Part shown: one piece after another, positions 32,330 to 41,249 of the stretch
Position numbering within the stretch: the stretch's first letter is position 1
Layout: every line of letters starts with the position of its first letter
Source of the DNA: CBDDBH01 sp965225625
GTDB taxonomy: Bacteria; Pseudomonadota; Gammaproteobacteria; JADZEE01
Length of the DNA stretch: 64,000 nt
Assembly (NCBI GenBank): GCA_965225625.1
Contig: CBDDBH010000034.1
Coordinates: 124,001 to 188,000, forward strand
Direction of reading: 5' to 3'
Notes under the pieces: model-generated
Database searches by the model: none
Told to the model about the DNA's origin: nothing
The model's input: the letters and a program-made list of their open reading frames with translations, nothing else
Position numbers and translations under genes: made by a program

Positions 32330-32931
32330 GTCTGGACAATCTCATGCAGCGCGCCGGGATCTGGCGCGGCAAGGACCTTGCCCCTTCGATTCGAGGAATT
32401 TCTAGCGGTTTTGCCGATCTGGACACGCTGTTGCCAGGACAAGGTTGGCCGTGCGGTGCGCTGACTGAGATCCTGACCGAACGCGAAGGCATCGGCGCTT
32501 TACGTCTATTGATACCAGCACTGGCACGATTGAGCCGAGAGGACCGCTGGCTGACATTCGTTGCCCCGCCCTATATTCCTTATGCACCAGCGCTTGCCGA
32601 TTTGGGCGTCGATCTCTCGCATTTATTGTTGGTGCATGAACGAGACGGTCGAGACAAACTCTGGGCCTTGGAACAGGCACTGCGGTCGGGTACTTGTAGC
32701 GCTGTATTAGGATGGTTGCCGCGCATTGATCCGGCTGTGCTGCGCCGTCTGCAGCTCGCGGCTGAGGCTGGAGACGCTTTGGGTGTACTGTTTCGTCCAC
32801 AGCGTACGGCCAGCGACGCCTCCCCAGCTGCGTTGCGACTGCAAGTGAAAGCCGCAGACACAGGGATCAAAGTGAAGGTGCTCAAAAGTCGCGGAGGTTG
32901 GCCGGCAGGGGAGTGTTTGCTGCAGCTATGA
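32326..32931 (+). CDS. imuA: Translesion synthesis accessory protein ImuA
   Basis: A 201-residue RecA/SulA-like protein whose start overlaps the lexA2 stop by four bases (ATGA). Family traits are SGFADLDTLLPGQGWPCGALTEIL at the N-terminus, PYIPYAPALADLGVDLSHLLLV, and KVLKSRGGWPAGECLLQL at the end. The Walker A motif of RecA is not preserved, as usual for ImuA. It acts with ImuB and DnaE2 in damage-induced mutagenesis. Position and order (lexA2-imuA-imuB) are classic for proteobacteria. Confidence 0.93.
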   Translation: MSLDNLMQRAGIWRGKDLAPSIRGISSGFADLDTLLPGQGWPCGALTEILTEREGIGALRLLIPALARLSREDRWLTFVAPPYIPYAPALADLGVDLSHLLLVHERDGRDKLWALEQALRSGTCSAVLGWLPRIDPAVLRRLQLAAEAGDALGVLFRPQRTASDASPAALRLQVKAADTGIKVKVLKSRGGWPAGECLLQL

Positions 32932-32937
32932 TGCACG

Positions 32938-34368
32938 ATGTTATGGTTGTGTCTGCACTTTCCCCAGCTATCTCTCGAAGTCTTTGTACGCGGCACGGAT
33001 GTTCAAGCATGCGCGATAAGCACCGGTTCGGAACGCGAGCGATGGATCCACACCTGTAACGCCGCTGCTAATGCCTTGGGGATCGTGCCGGGCATGCGCC
33101 TTGGTGCTGCTCATGCGCTTGCCGATATCTCGATTCTCGAGCGCGATGAATCAATGGAATCGGCCGCGCTCGAGCGGCTTGCTGGCTGGAGCGGCCAATA
33201 CACTTCTACCATCAGTTTAGTACCGCCAGCGAGTCTGTTGCTTGAGATCGCCGGTAGCTTGACGTTGTTTGGAGGTATCGATGCGTTGTGTGACGAGATC
33301 CGAGTCGGCGTCGCAGCGCTTGATTACCAACTTCACATGGCCAGCGCGCCGACACCGCTTGCGGCGCTCTGGCTGGCGCATGCCGGTACAGAGCGCCACG
33401 TCACACGGCGCAGCAGTTTAGCCGGACAGCTTGCCGATTTGCCTGTTGCCATCACCGAACCTGGTACCAAAGCAATCCGATCTTTAACGGGTATGGGTGT
33501 GAAGGTGCTAGGTGATCTACAACGATTACCACGCGCCGGTCTTGCCCGGCGCATCAACCCTGGACTTTTAAATAAGCTGGACCAAGCACTCGGTCACCAA
33601 TCTGATCCCCGGCCACGCTTCGAATTACCCCAGCGTTTCGTAAGTCGTATCGAGTTGCTCTATGCAGCAGATAGCACAGAGGCTCTGCTCTTTACGGGAC
33701 GTCGGCAATTGCTCGAGCTGATCGGTTTTCTACGCGCTCGGGTAAGCGGCGCTCAACGTCTGCAATGGCAACTATTTCATCGTAAACATAAACCGAGCGA
33801 CTTGTCTGTTGGGTTGCTAACGCCGAGCTGTGATCTCGAACATTTGATGGGCCTGTTTCGCGCACGTCTTGAACATCTGCGTCTGCCAGAGGCAGTGGAC
33901 GCGCTGGTGCTGGAAGTTGACGATATCGTGCAGATCTCCGATGTGAGTCCGGATCTTTTTGCGCCGGGCAAAACAGTGGATGCTGAAGGTATAACGTTCA
34001 TCGAGCGCCTTCGGGCGCGTCTGGGTAGTGAAGCAATCACCGGCTTGTGTCTGGTTTCCGACCATCGCCCGGAGTACGCCTGGCGAGCTTGCTCACCGGG
34101 TAATCGAGGTCCTGAAACTAGCTCCGCCCGGCGGCCTTTGTGGTTGATGAAGCTGCCGGTGCGGTTGGAAACGATAGATGCCAAACCTTATCTCGAAGGA
34201 CCATTGATGCTCTCCAAACAACGTGAACGCATAGAGGCCGGATGGTGGGATGGCGTTGATGTTGCGCGGGATTATTTCATCGCCAGTAACGGTCACGGCA
34301 GCCATTTTTGGGTTTTCCGGGATTTGCGCCATCCCGGCGATTGGTTTTTGCATGGCATCTTCGAGTGA
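32938..34368 (+). CDS. imuB: ImuB, catalytically inactive Y-family polymerase homologue
   Basis: A 476-residue protein that starts MLWLCLHFPQLSLEVFVRG, where active Y-family polymerases have the DxD metal site; here there is no aspartate, as is typical of ImuB. Helix-hairpin-helix-like GTKAIRSLTGMGVKVLGDLQRLP and the C-terminal RDYFIASNGHGSHFWVFRD plus WFLHGIFE follow the ImuB family. It links DnaE2 to the sliding clamp. It lies 6 nt after imuA. dnaE2 is separated from it by an opposite-strand gene and has its own SOS box. Confidence 0.93.
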   Translation: MLWLCLHFPQLSLEVFVRGTDVQACAISTGSERERWIHTCNAAANALGIVPGMRLGAAHALADISILERDESMESAALERLAGWSGQYTSTISLVPPASLLLEIAGSLTLFGGIDALCDEIRVGVAALDYQLHMASAPTPLAALWLAHAGTERHVTRRSSLAGQLADLPVAITEPGTKAIRSLTGMGVKVLGDLQRLPRAGLARRINPGLLNKLDQALGHQSDPRPRFELPQRFVSRIELLYAADSTEALLFTGRRQLLELIGFLRARVSGAQRLQWQLFHRKHKPSDLSVGLLTPSCDLEHLMGLFRARLEHLRLPEAVDALVLEVDDIVQISDVSPDLFAPGKTVDAEGITFIERLRARLGSEAITGLCLVSDHRPEYAWRACSPGNRGPETSSARRPLWLMKLPVRLETIDAKPYLEGPLMLSKQRERIEAGWWDGVDVARDYFIASNGHGSHFWVFRDLRHPGDWFLHGIFE

Positions 34369-34397
34369 TCTCTGTGGTGCTGCGGCCGTGGCATTGC

Positions 34398-34874
34398 TCA
34401 CCTGACGAAACACTGCTTTTCAGCGGACATCCGTTGCAACGCGACCCACCGTTGGTTGGCTTCGGCAATACGGCGTTGCTCGCGATAGTGGCCCACCGCG
34501 GAAACGCCCCATAAAACGTAGACCGGTGTGAATACTGTACCGAGGACGGCTACTTGATTGCGCGGATCGTCCCAATATGTAGGCGTATAAGCATAAGTTT
34601 GGGGCATCAGGTTCAGCACTTCGGCGTAGATTTCGTTGCAGCTGTTACGGGTGTCCTCGAATCCGGTAAGCATCGGCGAAGGCCCCAATATAAACGAACG
34701 AGCGTCGCGGGCGCTGTGGCCGAGCGCGCGTTTACCGCCGCTGAGGGTTCGTTGCAGCAGCTCGTTTATTTCTTCGACTGATAAAGCGGGTTGCTCGCCG
34801 TAAGCACTCGGAACAGTGAGAAAAATCCATATACCCAGAGTACCGATCAGCAACCGGAATTTTGGCTTGGTCAT
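34398..34874 (-). CDS. Hypothetical secreted protein inside the mutagenesis cassette
   Basis: A 158-residue protein from ATG at 34874, preceded by GAGGTGG. MTKPKFRLLIGTLGIWIFLTVPSAYG is a signal peptide with a likely cleavage site after SAYG. The mature part contains a helical start (LSVEEINELLQRTL) and a hydrophobic stretch, VLGTVFTPVYVLWGVSAVG, which may be a membrane helix. It faces opposite to imuB and dnaE2 and separates them. I do not recognise the family; the location is unusual and a link to the SOS response cannot be shown. Confidence 0.6.
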   Translation of the reverse strand: MTKPKFRLLIGTLGIWIFLTVPSAYGEQPALSVEEINELLQRTLSGGKRALGHSARDARSFILGPSPMLTGFEDTRNSCNEIYAEVLNLMPQTYAYTPTYWDDPRNQVAVLGTVFTPVYVLWGVSAVGHYREQRRIAEANQRWVALQRMSAEKQCFVR

Positions 34875-35006
34875 ATGCCACCTCAGCAATGCTTAAGCTG
34901 TTAGCGGCGGTCTGCGGACAATGTTTAGGGGGATCTCTCTAATTTCAGCACCGACAATTTTCGATTCTCTTATCCAGGGGATTGATCAAATCGACATTAC
35001 CAATTA

Positions 35007-35022
35007 CTGTATAAATATATAG
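35007..35022 (+). promoter_or_regulatory. LexA-like SOS box of dnaE2
   Basis: CTG-N10-TAG with an AT-rich centre, one mismatch from the CTG(N10)CAG consensus and very similar in context (TACTGTATAAATATATAG) to the box before lexA2. It lies 17 nt before the dnaE2 start. Confidence 0.7.
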
Positions 35023-35039
35023 TTATTAAGTCGACTTTG

Positions 35040-38000
35040 ATGGTTGCCTACGCTGAACTGCATTGTCTGAGTAATTTCACGTTTCTACGTGGCGCTTCGG
35101 GCCCTGAGGAGTTGGTGCGCCAGGCACAAAAACTTGGCTATACGGCGCTCGCGCTCACCGACGAAAGTTCCGTTGCTGGTGCGGTACGTGCCCACGTGGC
35201 CGCTAAGGCATGCGGACTCCACCTTATTATCGGTTGTGAGTTTCGGCTCGAAGATGGCTTGCGGCTGGTCTTGCTTGCCACCGATCGTGAAGGTTACGGC
35301 AACCTATCGACATTGATCACGCAAAGCAGGCGTAAGGTCGAGAAGGGAAAATATGTACTCGAGCGCGCGGATTTACACAACGGTCTGCGCGGCTGTTTAG
35401 TGTTATTGCTGCCTGAATTTTCTCAGACGTGCGTGCAATCGGCTCACTGGCTTGCCGAGCTATTTCCTCGGCGAGCGTGGATAGCCGCTGAACTATTTCT
35501 GAATGGCCGCGATCGGGAACATTTCCATGATTTGAAGATACTGAGCGCAAAAACAGGATTGCCGTTGGTTGCGGCCGGTGATGTGCATATGCATATCCGC
35601 CAACGGCGGCCGCTGCAGGACACATTGACAGCGATCAGACTGGGGCAGCGTGTAGATGTCCTGGGCCAGGTAGCGCATACCAATGGAGAGCGGCATCTAC
35701 GCAGTTTTGAGCAGTTGGCACGGATATATCCGGCCGAACTGCTTGCTGAGACACTCAACATAGCGGCACGTTGTTGTTTTTCTCTGGACGAACTGCGCTA
35801 TGAATACCCTCAAGAGTTGGTGCCTGTAGGCGAAACTTCAACGAGTTATCTGCGTAAGCTTACCGAAGAGGGTATCGAACAACGCTGGCCTAACGGAACC
35901 TCGAATAAAGTTCGCGCCCTGATCGAACATGAGTTGCGATTGATCGAAGAGCTTAGATACGAAACCTACTTTCTCACCGTTCATGATCTCGTCAGGTTTG
36001 CACGCGAGCGACATATTCTCTGTCAGGGACGTGGTTCCGCGGCGAACTCGGCTGTTTGTTTCTGTCTAGGTATCACCGAAGTCGACCCGGCGCGCATGGA
36101 CATGCTGTTTGAACGTTTTATATCCAAAGAGAGAAATGAACCGCCGGACATTGACGTCGATTTCGAACACGAGCGACGCGAGGAGGTAATCCAATACATA
36201 TATGAAAAGTATGGGCGTGACCGTGCGGCAATCACGGCTACGGTGATCACCTACCGACCGAAAAGTGCTATTCGTGATGTCGGTAAAGCGTTAGGAATGA
36301 ATCTAGAGCAAGTCGACCGCTTGGCCAAGAACATTTACTGGTGGGATGGTAAACGAGTAGATCCACAACGGCTGCGCGAGGCGGGCTTTGATCCGGACAC
36401 AGTCTTGATTAAAAGACTCATATCCTTGGTTACCTCGCTCATGGGGTTTCCACGTCATTTGTCACAACATGTGGGTGGTTTTGTGATTTCCCGTGGAGCA
36501 TTGTCGCGTTTAGTCCCCATCGAGAACGCGGCGATGCCTGGCCGCACTGTTATTCAATGGGACAAAGATGATCTTGATGCATTGGGTCTTCTCAAGGTCG
36601 ATTGTTTATGCCTGGGTATGCTCACGGCTATTCATAAAGCATTCGATCTCCTAGAGGAGATGCGTGGTCAGCCATATTCGATGGCATCTATACCGTCAGA
36701 GGATCCCGCAACTTACGCGATGATCCAAAGAGCCGATACCGTAGGCGTCTTTCAGATTGAATCGCGTGCGCAAATGGCGATGTTGCCGCGACTCAAGCCG
36801 GCCAGCTATTACGACCTGGTAATTGAAGTGGCAATTATTCGCCCAGGACCGATCCAGGGCGAGATGGTGCATCCTTATCTGCGCCGTCGTGAAGGTTTGG
36901 AGCCGGTTAGCTATCCGTCTGAAGCAGTGCGTGAAGTGTTGGCACGCACTCTCGGAGTGCCCTTGTTTCAAGAGCAAGTGATCAAGTTGGCGATGGTTGC
37001 TGCCGGATTCTCGCCTGGGGAAGCTGACAAGTTGCGCCGTTCCATGGCAAGTTGGCGTCGTAACGGCGGACTCGAACTGTTCGAACAGCACCTGGTCGAT
37101 GGCATGAGCGAGCGTGGTTATTCACGCCAGTTTGCGCAGCAGATTTTTCAACAGATTCTGGGTTTCGGCGAATATGGTTTTCCTGAATCCCATGCGGCCA
37201 GCTTTGCCTTGCTCGCGTATGTCTCGGCCTGGCTTAAGTGCCATGAACCCGCGGCCTTCACCTGTGCTTTGCTGAACAGTCTGCCTATGGGGTTTTATGC
37301 GCCCGCACAACTTGTTCAAGACGTTAAGCAACACGGTGTGGATGTGCGTGCAGTAGATGTGCGGATCAGTGATTGGGATTGCAGTTTGGAAGTGGCCCGG
37401 CCCGTAACCGCTGTTGCACAGGCAGATGAGCGCGATCGGGCCCAAGCTGCAATACGTCTTGGGCTGAGAATGATCAAGGGACTCTCAAGGGCTGGCGCCG
37501 ATCGCATTGTCGCTGCGCGCCGCGAATGCGTATTTAGAGACGTACAGGCGCTTGCGCGACGTGCAGGACTGGATCGCAGGGATATGGAGGCGTTAGCAGC
37601 AGGCGATGCATTGGCGGGATTAGCAGGCAATCGACATCAATCACGTTGGCAGGTACTCGGCGTAGAAGAACCGTCGCCTGCCTTTGAGGATCCCCATTTT
37701 CATGAGGCCTTGCCGATACTAAAGCGGCCCAGCGAAGGAGAGAATGTGGTTGCGGATTACGCCAGTCTTGGTTTAACGCTGCGGCGTCATCCCCTGGCGC
37801 TGATACGCGTGGAACTCAATAAACGCCGATTTGTAACAGCTGCCGCGCTGCGCGAGATGGCTCATGGGCAGGCAGTACGTACCGCTGGATTGGTGATCAC
37901 CCGCCAGCGTCCCGGAACGGCAACAGGTGTTGTATTCGTTACGCTGGAAGATGAAACCGGACATATCAATTTGATCGTCTGGAGTAATCTGGTCGAACGC

Positions 38001-38150
38001 CAGCGCCACGAACTCCTGGGTGCGCGTTTACTCGGAGTCAGTGGACAGGTTCAACGCGAAGGTGAGGTTCTGCACGTCATTGCCAAGCATTTGGAGGATC
38101 ACTCGCTGTTGCTCGGCGAGCTCACCAATAGTTCGCGCGATTTCCATTAG
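35040..38150 (+). CDS. dnaE2: Error-prone DNA polymerase DnaE2
   Basis: A 1036-residue C-family polymerase from ATG at 35040. The N-terminal PHP domain opens YAELHCLSNFTFLRGASGPEEL. The palm motif PDIDVDFEHERREEVIQYIY holds catalytic aspartates near residue 375, and GRGSAANSAVCFCLGITEVDP precedes it. FGEYGFPESHAASFALLAYVSAWLKCHEP and the C-terminal OB fold (VVFVTLEDETGHINLIVW) are typical, and the C-terminal tau-binding tail of the replicative DnaE1 is absent. With ImuA and ImuB it performs translesion synthesis. Controlled by the SOS box at 35007-35022. Confidence 0.95.
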   Translation: MVAYAELHCLSNFTFLRGASGPEELVRQAQKLGYTALALTDESSVAGAVRAHVAAKACGLHLIIGCEFRLEDGLRLVLLATDREGYGNLSTLITQSRRKVEKGKYVLERADLHNGLRGCLVLLLPEFSQTCVQSAHWLAELFPRRAWIAAELFLNGRDREHFHDLKILSAKTGLPLVAAGDVHMHIRQRRPLQDTLTAIRLGQRVDVLGQVAHTNGERHLRSFEQLARIYPAELLAETLNIAARCCFSLDELRYEYPQELVPVGETSTSYLRKLTEEGIEQRWPNGTSNKVRALIEHELRLIEELRYETYFLTVHDLVRFARERHILCQGRGSAANSAVCFCLGITEVDPARMDMLFERFISKERNEPPDIDVDFEHERREEVIQYIYEKYGRDRAAITATVITYRPKSAIRDVGKALGMNLEQVDRLAKNIYWWDGKRVDPQRLREAGFDPDTVLIKRLISLVTSLMGFPRHLSQHVGGFVISRGALSRLVPIENAAMPGRTVIQWDKDDLDALGLLKVDCLCLGMLTAIHKAFDLLEEMRGQPYSMASIPSEDPATYAMIQRADTVGVFQIESRAQMAMLPRLKPASYYDLVIEVAIIRPGPIQGEMVHPYLRRREGLEPVSYPSEAVREVLARTLGVPLFQEQVIKLAMVAAGFSPGEADKLRRSMASWRRNGGLELFEQHLVDGMSERGYSRQFAQQIFQQILGFGEYGFPESHAASFALLAYVSAWLKCHEPAAFTCALLNSLPMGFYAPAQLVQDVKQHGVDVRAVDVRISDWDCSLEVARPVTAVAQADERDRAQAAIRLGLRMIKGLSRAGADRIVAARRECVFRDVQALARRAGLDRRDMEALAAGDALAGLAGNRHQSRWQVLGVEEPSPAFEDPHFHEALPILKRPSEGENVVADYASLGLTLRRHPLALIRVELNKRRFVTAAALREMAHGQAVRTAGLVITRQRPGTATGVVFVTLEDETGHINLIVWSNLVERQRHELLGARLLGVSGQVQREGEVLHVIAKHLEDHSLLLGELTNSSRDFH

Positions 38151-38152
38151 CC

Positions 38153-38521
38153 CTAAACGTAGTGCTTTAACTTACAAAACTTAATGAGCACCAGCTTACT
38201 TAATGTATTAATGCTCCAATATCCCAGTGCAACGACAGCGAGCAAAGGAATGAGCCACCATCCTGAGTCGATAAATACTTTGCTGAACCCAAAAGAAGCG
38301 GCGGATACAACAAAAATAAGCAAGCTCAAATCGAACGGCAGGCAAACAAGGCTTCGAAATCGCCACACCAGTGATTCACCGCAGGCCTTGCAAAAGTAAT
38401 TGCGCGACGTGGTTTTCGAAGAGACCGTAAACACGCCCAGTTCAGCCTGACAGGAAGGACAGATGTTACCGGCGGCGATGACTACTGTAGCTTTGGCTTT
38501 TGGGGGTGAGTAAATCTCCAC
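38153..38521 (-). CDS. Small zinc-ribbon membrane protein
   Basis: A 122-residue protein of unknown role. A likely zinc ribbon is formed by CPSC (residues about 21-24) and CKAC (about 44-47), separated by 19 residues. Two membrane helices follow: LSLLIFVVSAASFGFSKVF and WWLIPLLAVVALGYWSINTL. It starts the series of three short minus-strand genes (38153-39219) after dnaE2, with which it converges across two bases. The cysteines suggest metal binding; nothing else can be said. Confidence 0.6.
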   Translation of the reverse strand: MEIYSPPKAKATVVIAAGNICPSCQAELGVFTVSSKTTSRNYFCKACGESLVWRFRSLVCLPFDLSLLIFVVSAASFGFSKVFIDSGWWLIPLLAVVALGYWSINTLSKLVLIKFCKLKHYV

Positions 38522-38533
38522 GATGCGGCAACC

Positions 38534-38830
38534 TTACTGTGGTGGTGTTTCTTCACGCAAAGACCGTCCGTGAGCCTCGAAAATTTCACGGCAAATATCG
38601 CCGAGCTCTGAATCCGTGTCAATTGAATCCACGTAGAAGCGCAACATCGCACGAATACAGTTATCGATTTGCGTGGGCGAATCGCTTTGGCCAGCGTCAG
38701 TTTCGATCCGTTTTAAATATTTCAAGAGGAACCAGTGGCTAGACTGAAAGGGTGGATCCGCCCATTTGCCTCGTTCTATATGTCGGCGTACGAGTCGCTG
38801 AAATTCTTCAAATTGGTCAATGCTTGCCAC
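38534..38830 (-). CDS. Hypothetical helical protein
   Basis: A 98-residue soluble protein, mostly helical (DQFEEFQRLVRRHIERGKW, FLLKYLKRIETDAG, IDNCIRAMLRFYVDSI). No signal peptide, no membrane segment, no known motif. It lies 12 nt upstream of the zinc-ribbon gene (in gene direction) and 11 nt downstream of the GFA gene, consistent with a short operon. Function unknown. Confidence 0.5.
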   Translation of the reverse strand: MASIDQFEEFQRLVRRHIERGKWADPPFQSSHWFLLKYLKRIETDAGQSDSPTQIDNCIRAMLRFYVDSIDTDSELGDICREIFEAHGRSLREETPPQ

Positions 38831-38841
38831 GTTGACGGGGA

Positions 38842-39219
38842 CTAGGAGAGGTCGCTCAACTGCGCGGCGTTTTGCTCCCAGTGTTGACCGTCGAAGGGTC
38901 TAACCCGCATCGACTTGATGCAATCGGGCGCGAGGCAGCGCGCATTGACACTAAAGCCGTCGGGATTGGAACGCGGCACGTAATACGGCTTGATGCCGCA
39001 GTGCTTACAAAAATAATGCTGCGCGACACCGGTGTTGAACGTGTAAGTCGTCAGTACGTCTTGTCCCTTTAGCAATCGGAAATTCAAAGCAGGGACGATG
39101 AGGTGCAGATAACCCGTCATGCTGCAAATCGAACAGTTACAATCCTCAACGACCAAGTCCTCGGGCGCTTCTACTTTAAATTCCACAGCGCCACAGTGGC
39201 AGCTTCCGCGGTGTTGCAT
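38842..39219 (-). CDS. GFA/CENP-V domain protein
   Basis: A 125-residue protein with the zinc cysteine pattern of the glutathione-dependent formaldehyde-activating (GFA) fold: MQHRGSCHCGAVEFKVEAP, then DCNCSICSMTGYL and HYFCKHCGIKPYY. All eight Cys-related ligands of the two zinc sites are visible. Many members are not formaldehyde enzymes, so the activity is open. It is preceded on the same strand by a GST gene across a hairpin, and it begins the short operon of three genes. Confidence 0.88.
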   Translation of the reverse strand: MQHRGSCHCGAVEFKVEAPEDLVVEDCNCSICSMTGYLHLIVPALNFRLLKGQDVLTTYTFNTGVAQHYFCKHCGIKPYYVPRSNPDGFSVNARCLAPDCIKSMRVRPFDGQHWEQNAAQLSDLS

Positions 39220-39242
39220 ACACTGACTCCGAGCAAACGACG

Positions 39243-39265
39243 ACCGGGCCTGAAACAGGCCCGGT
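39243..39265 (-). terminator. Hairpin, probable terminator of the GST gene
   Basis: ACCGGGCCTG (39243-39252) and CAGGCCCGGT (39256-39265) form a perfect 10-bp GC-rich stem with an AAA loop, 19 bases past the GST stop codon. The following bases on the minus strand (CGTCGTTTGC) are only weakly T-rich. Confidence 0.6.
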
Positions 39266-39283
39266 CAACGCGATCACATCACT

Positions 39284-39892
39284 TTAGTGGTCCGCCATCA
39301 ACTTTGTATAGGCCTCTCTGGACAGGCAGTTGTTCAGCCACGCACTTGCTTTCGGATACGGCGCGAGATCTGCGCCGACCATGCCTAACAACGAGCACAC
39401 AGACGCGAGGTTAAGATCTGCAAGCGAGAACTCGCTGCCGAGCAGATAATCACGATCAGCCAGGTGTGCTTCCAACACTTTCAACGGCCGAGGCAACATG
39501 TCTTCGGCTTCTTTGATTTTCGCAGCGTCGCGTTCGCCTTCCGGCGTAAACATTTTTTGCACCAACATGGTGATGACTGGCGGCTCGATCTCCGTCATTC
39601 CCCAAATGCTCCACTGGGTTGTGCGTCCCTGATCGGCTTCATCCGAGGGCCACAAGCCATTACCGTATTTTTTGCCAAGATAAAGATTGATCGCCATCGA
39701 TTCGAACAGCGTGACGTTATCGTCCTGCATAGCAGGAACTTTTCCATTTGGGTTGACGGCTAGAAATTCAGGTTTCTGTGTTTCGCCTTCCATCTGGTTG
39801 ACTGGAATGTGCTCGTATTCCAGACCCAGTTCTTCAAGCAACCACAGACAGCGCGGTGCACGCGACATCAATTGACCGTAAATTTTTATCAT
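39284..39892 (-). CDS. Glutathione S-transferase family protein
   Basis: A 202-residue protein from ATG at 39892, fixed by AGGAGACGAAAC directly upstream; a longer frame reaches 40000 but lacks a site. The thioredoxin-like domain (MIKIYGQLMSRAPRCLWLLEEL, then NPNGKVPAMQDDNVTLFESMAINLYL) is followed by the all-helical domain with YLLGSEFSLADLNLASV. The serine in SRAP is the likely active-site residue. It conjugates or reduces with glutathione, in detoxification or catabolism. Neighbour to a GFA-type protein, also linked with glutathione chemistry. Confidence 0.9.
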   Translation of the reverse strand: MIKIYGQLMSRAPRCLWLLEELGLEYEHIPVNQMEGETQKPEFLAVNPNGKVPAMQDDNVTLFESMAINLYLGKKYGNGLWPSDEADQGRTTQWSIWGMTEIEPPVITMLVQKMFTPEGERDAAKIKEAEDMLPRPLKVLEAHLADRDYLLGSEFSLADLNLASVCSLLGMVGADLAPYPKASAWLNNCLSREAYTKLMADH

Positions 39893-40077
39893 GTTTCGTC
39901 TCCTAGATTCTTTTAATTGAATGGCGCTGAGCCCGCCCAGCTGCATTATCGCCAATTGTCCGACGGCGCGTAAGTGGGAAGAACGCGAAACGCAGGCCAC
40001 TTGGAACCATTGGTGGGCTCTACTAGAATGCGCACTGCCGCTCGTAACAGCTCAATAGTTCAAGGAATCGTCCAATT

Positions 40078-41220
40078 ATGAAGCCTGCCCGACGGCCGGC
40101 ACGGCCGTTTTTTTCCTCTGGTCCCTGCGCCAAGCGTCCTGGGTGGTCGGTCGAGGCGCTCGAATCTGCCTGTGTGGGGCGTTCACATCGCTCAAAACTT
40201 GGTAAAGCACGAATTGCCGAGGCGCTGGAGAGGTCTCGGTCACTGTTAGATATACCCGACGATTATCGGATTGGTATGGTTCCGGCGTCAGATACGGGGG
40301 CCGTTGAAATGGCGTTGTGGTCGTTACTCGGCCCACGCGGTGTGGATGTGCTTGCCTGGGAGAGTTTCAGCGAAGGGTGGATCACCGATGTCGTGCAACA
40401 GCTAAAAATTGCAGACGTACGCGTGTACCAGGCAGATTACGGTGAGCTTCCCGCCCTCGACTTGGTCGACGGCGAGCGAGACACCGTGTTCGTGTGGAAC
40501 GGAACTACATCCGGGGTGAAGTTGCCGAATGCTGATTGGATATCCGCCGAGCGCTCTGGATTGACGATTTGTGATGCGACGTCGGCTGTATTCGCGATGG
40601 AATTACCGTGGGATAAATTGGATGTAACCACTTATTCATGGCAGAAGGTGATGGGCGGCGAGGCGGCGCATGGCATGCTAGTTCTCAGTCCGCGCGCGGT
40701 GCAGAGATTGGAGTCCTATACGCCGGCGCATCCGATTCCGAAAGTGTTTCGCCTTACCAAGAACGGCAAGCTCAACGAAGACGTATTCGTCGGTGGCGCG
40801 ATAAATACCCCATCGATGCTGTGCGTCGAGGATTATCTGGATGCGTTACAATGGGCTGACTCCATAGGCGGCAGAGCTGCGCTTATCGATCGTTCCAATC
40901 GGAACCTGGCCGTGATTACGCAGTGGGTGGACGCAACGGAGTGGGTGGGTTTTCTAGCCCGCAATCCCCAGTGGCGCTCCAACACGTCGGTGTGTTTGCG
41001 TATCACCTCGCTCAAATTCAATGCTCTGGCCGAGAGCGAGCAACGCAGCAAGATTAAGGCGCTGGTCGAATTGTTGGAACACGAAGGCGTTGGCTACGAT
41101 ATTAACGCCTACAGGGCCGCGCCACCGGGACTTCGAATTTGGGGCGGCGCGACGGTCGATGCCGAGGATATTCAAGCACTGTTGCCGTGGCTGGAATGGG
41201 CTTACCAACAAGTCGTGTAA
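40078..41220 (+). CDS. serC: Phosphoserine aminotransferase, SerC type 2
   Basis: A 380-residue PLP enzyme. FFSSGPCAKRPGWSVEAL and VGRSHRSKLGKARI near the N-terminus and TTYSWQKVMGGEAAHGMLVLS (catalytic Lys in SWQK) identify the TIGR01365 branch, which differs from E. coli SerC. It converts 3-phosphohydroxypyruvate and glutamate to phosphoserine in serine biosynthesis. The serA gene follows 29 nt later, forming a serC-serA operon. Confidence 0.92.
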   Translation: MKPARRPARPFFSSGPCAKRPGWSVEALESACVGRSHRSKLGKARIAEALERSRSLLDIPDDYRIGMVPASDTGAVEMALWSLLGPRGVDVLAWESFSEGWITDVVQQLKIADVRVYQADYGELPALDLVDGERDTVFVWNGTTSGVKLPNADWISAERSGLTICDATSAVFAMELPWDKLDVTTYSWQKVMGGEAAHGMLVLSPRAVQRLESYTPAHPIPKVFRLTKNGKLNEDVFVGGAINTPSMLCVEDYLDALQWADSIGGRAALIDRSNRNLAVITQWVDATEWVGFLARNPQWRSNTSVCLRITSLKFNALAESEQRSKIKALVELLEHEGVGYDINAYRAAPPGLRIWGGATVDAEDIQALLPWLEWAYQQVV

Positions 41221-41249
41221 TACGGACCGCTTAAGTGCGTGCGCAAAAC

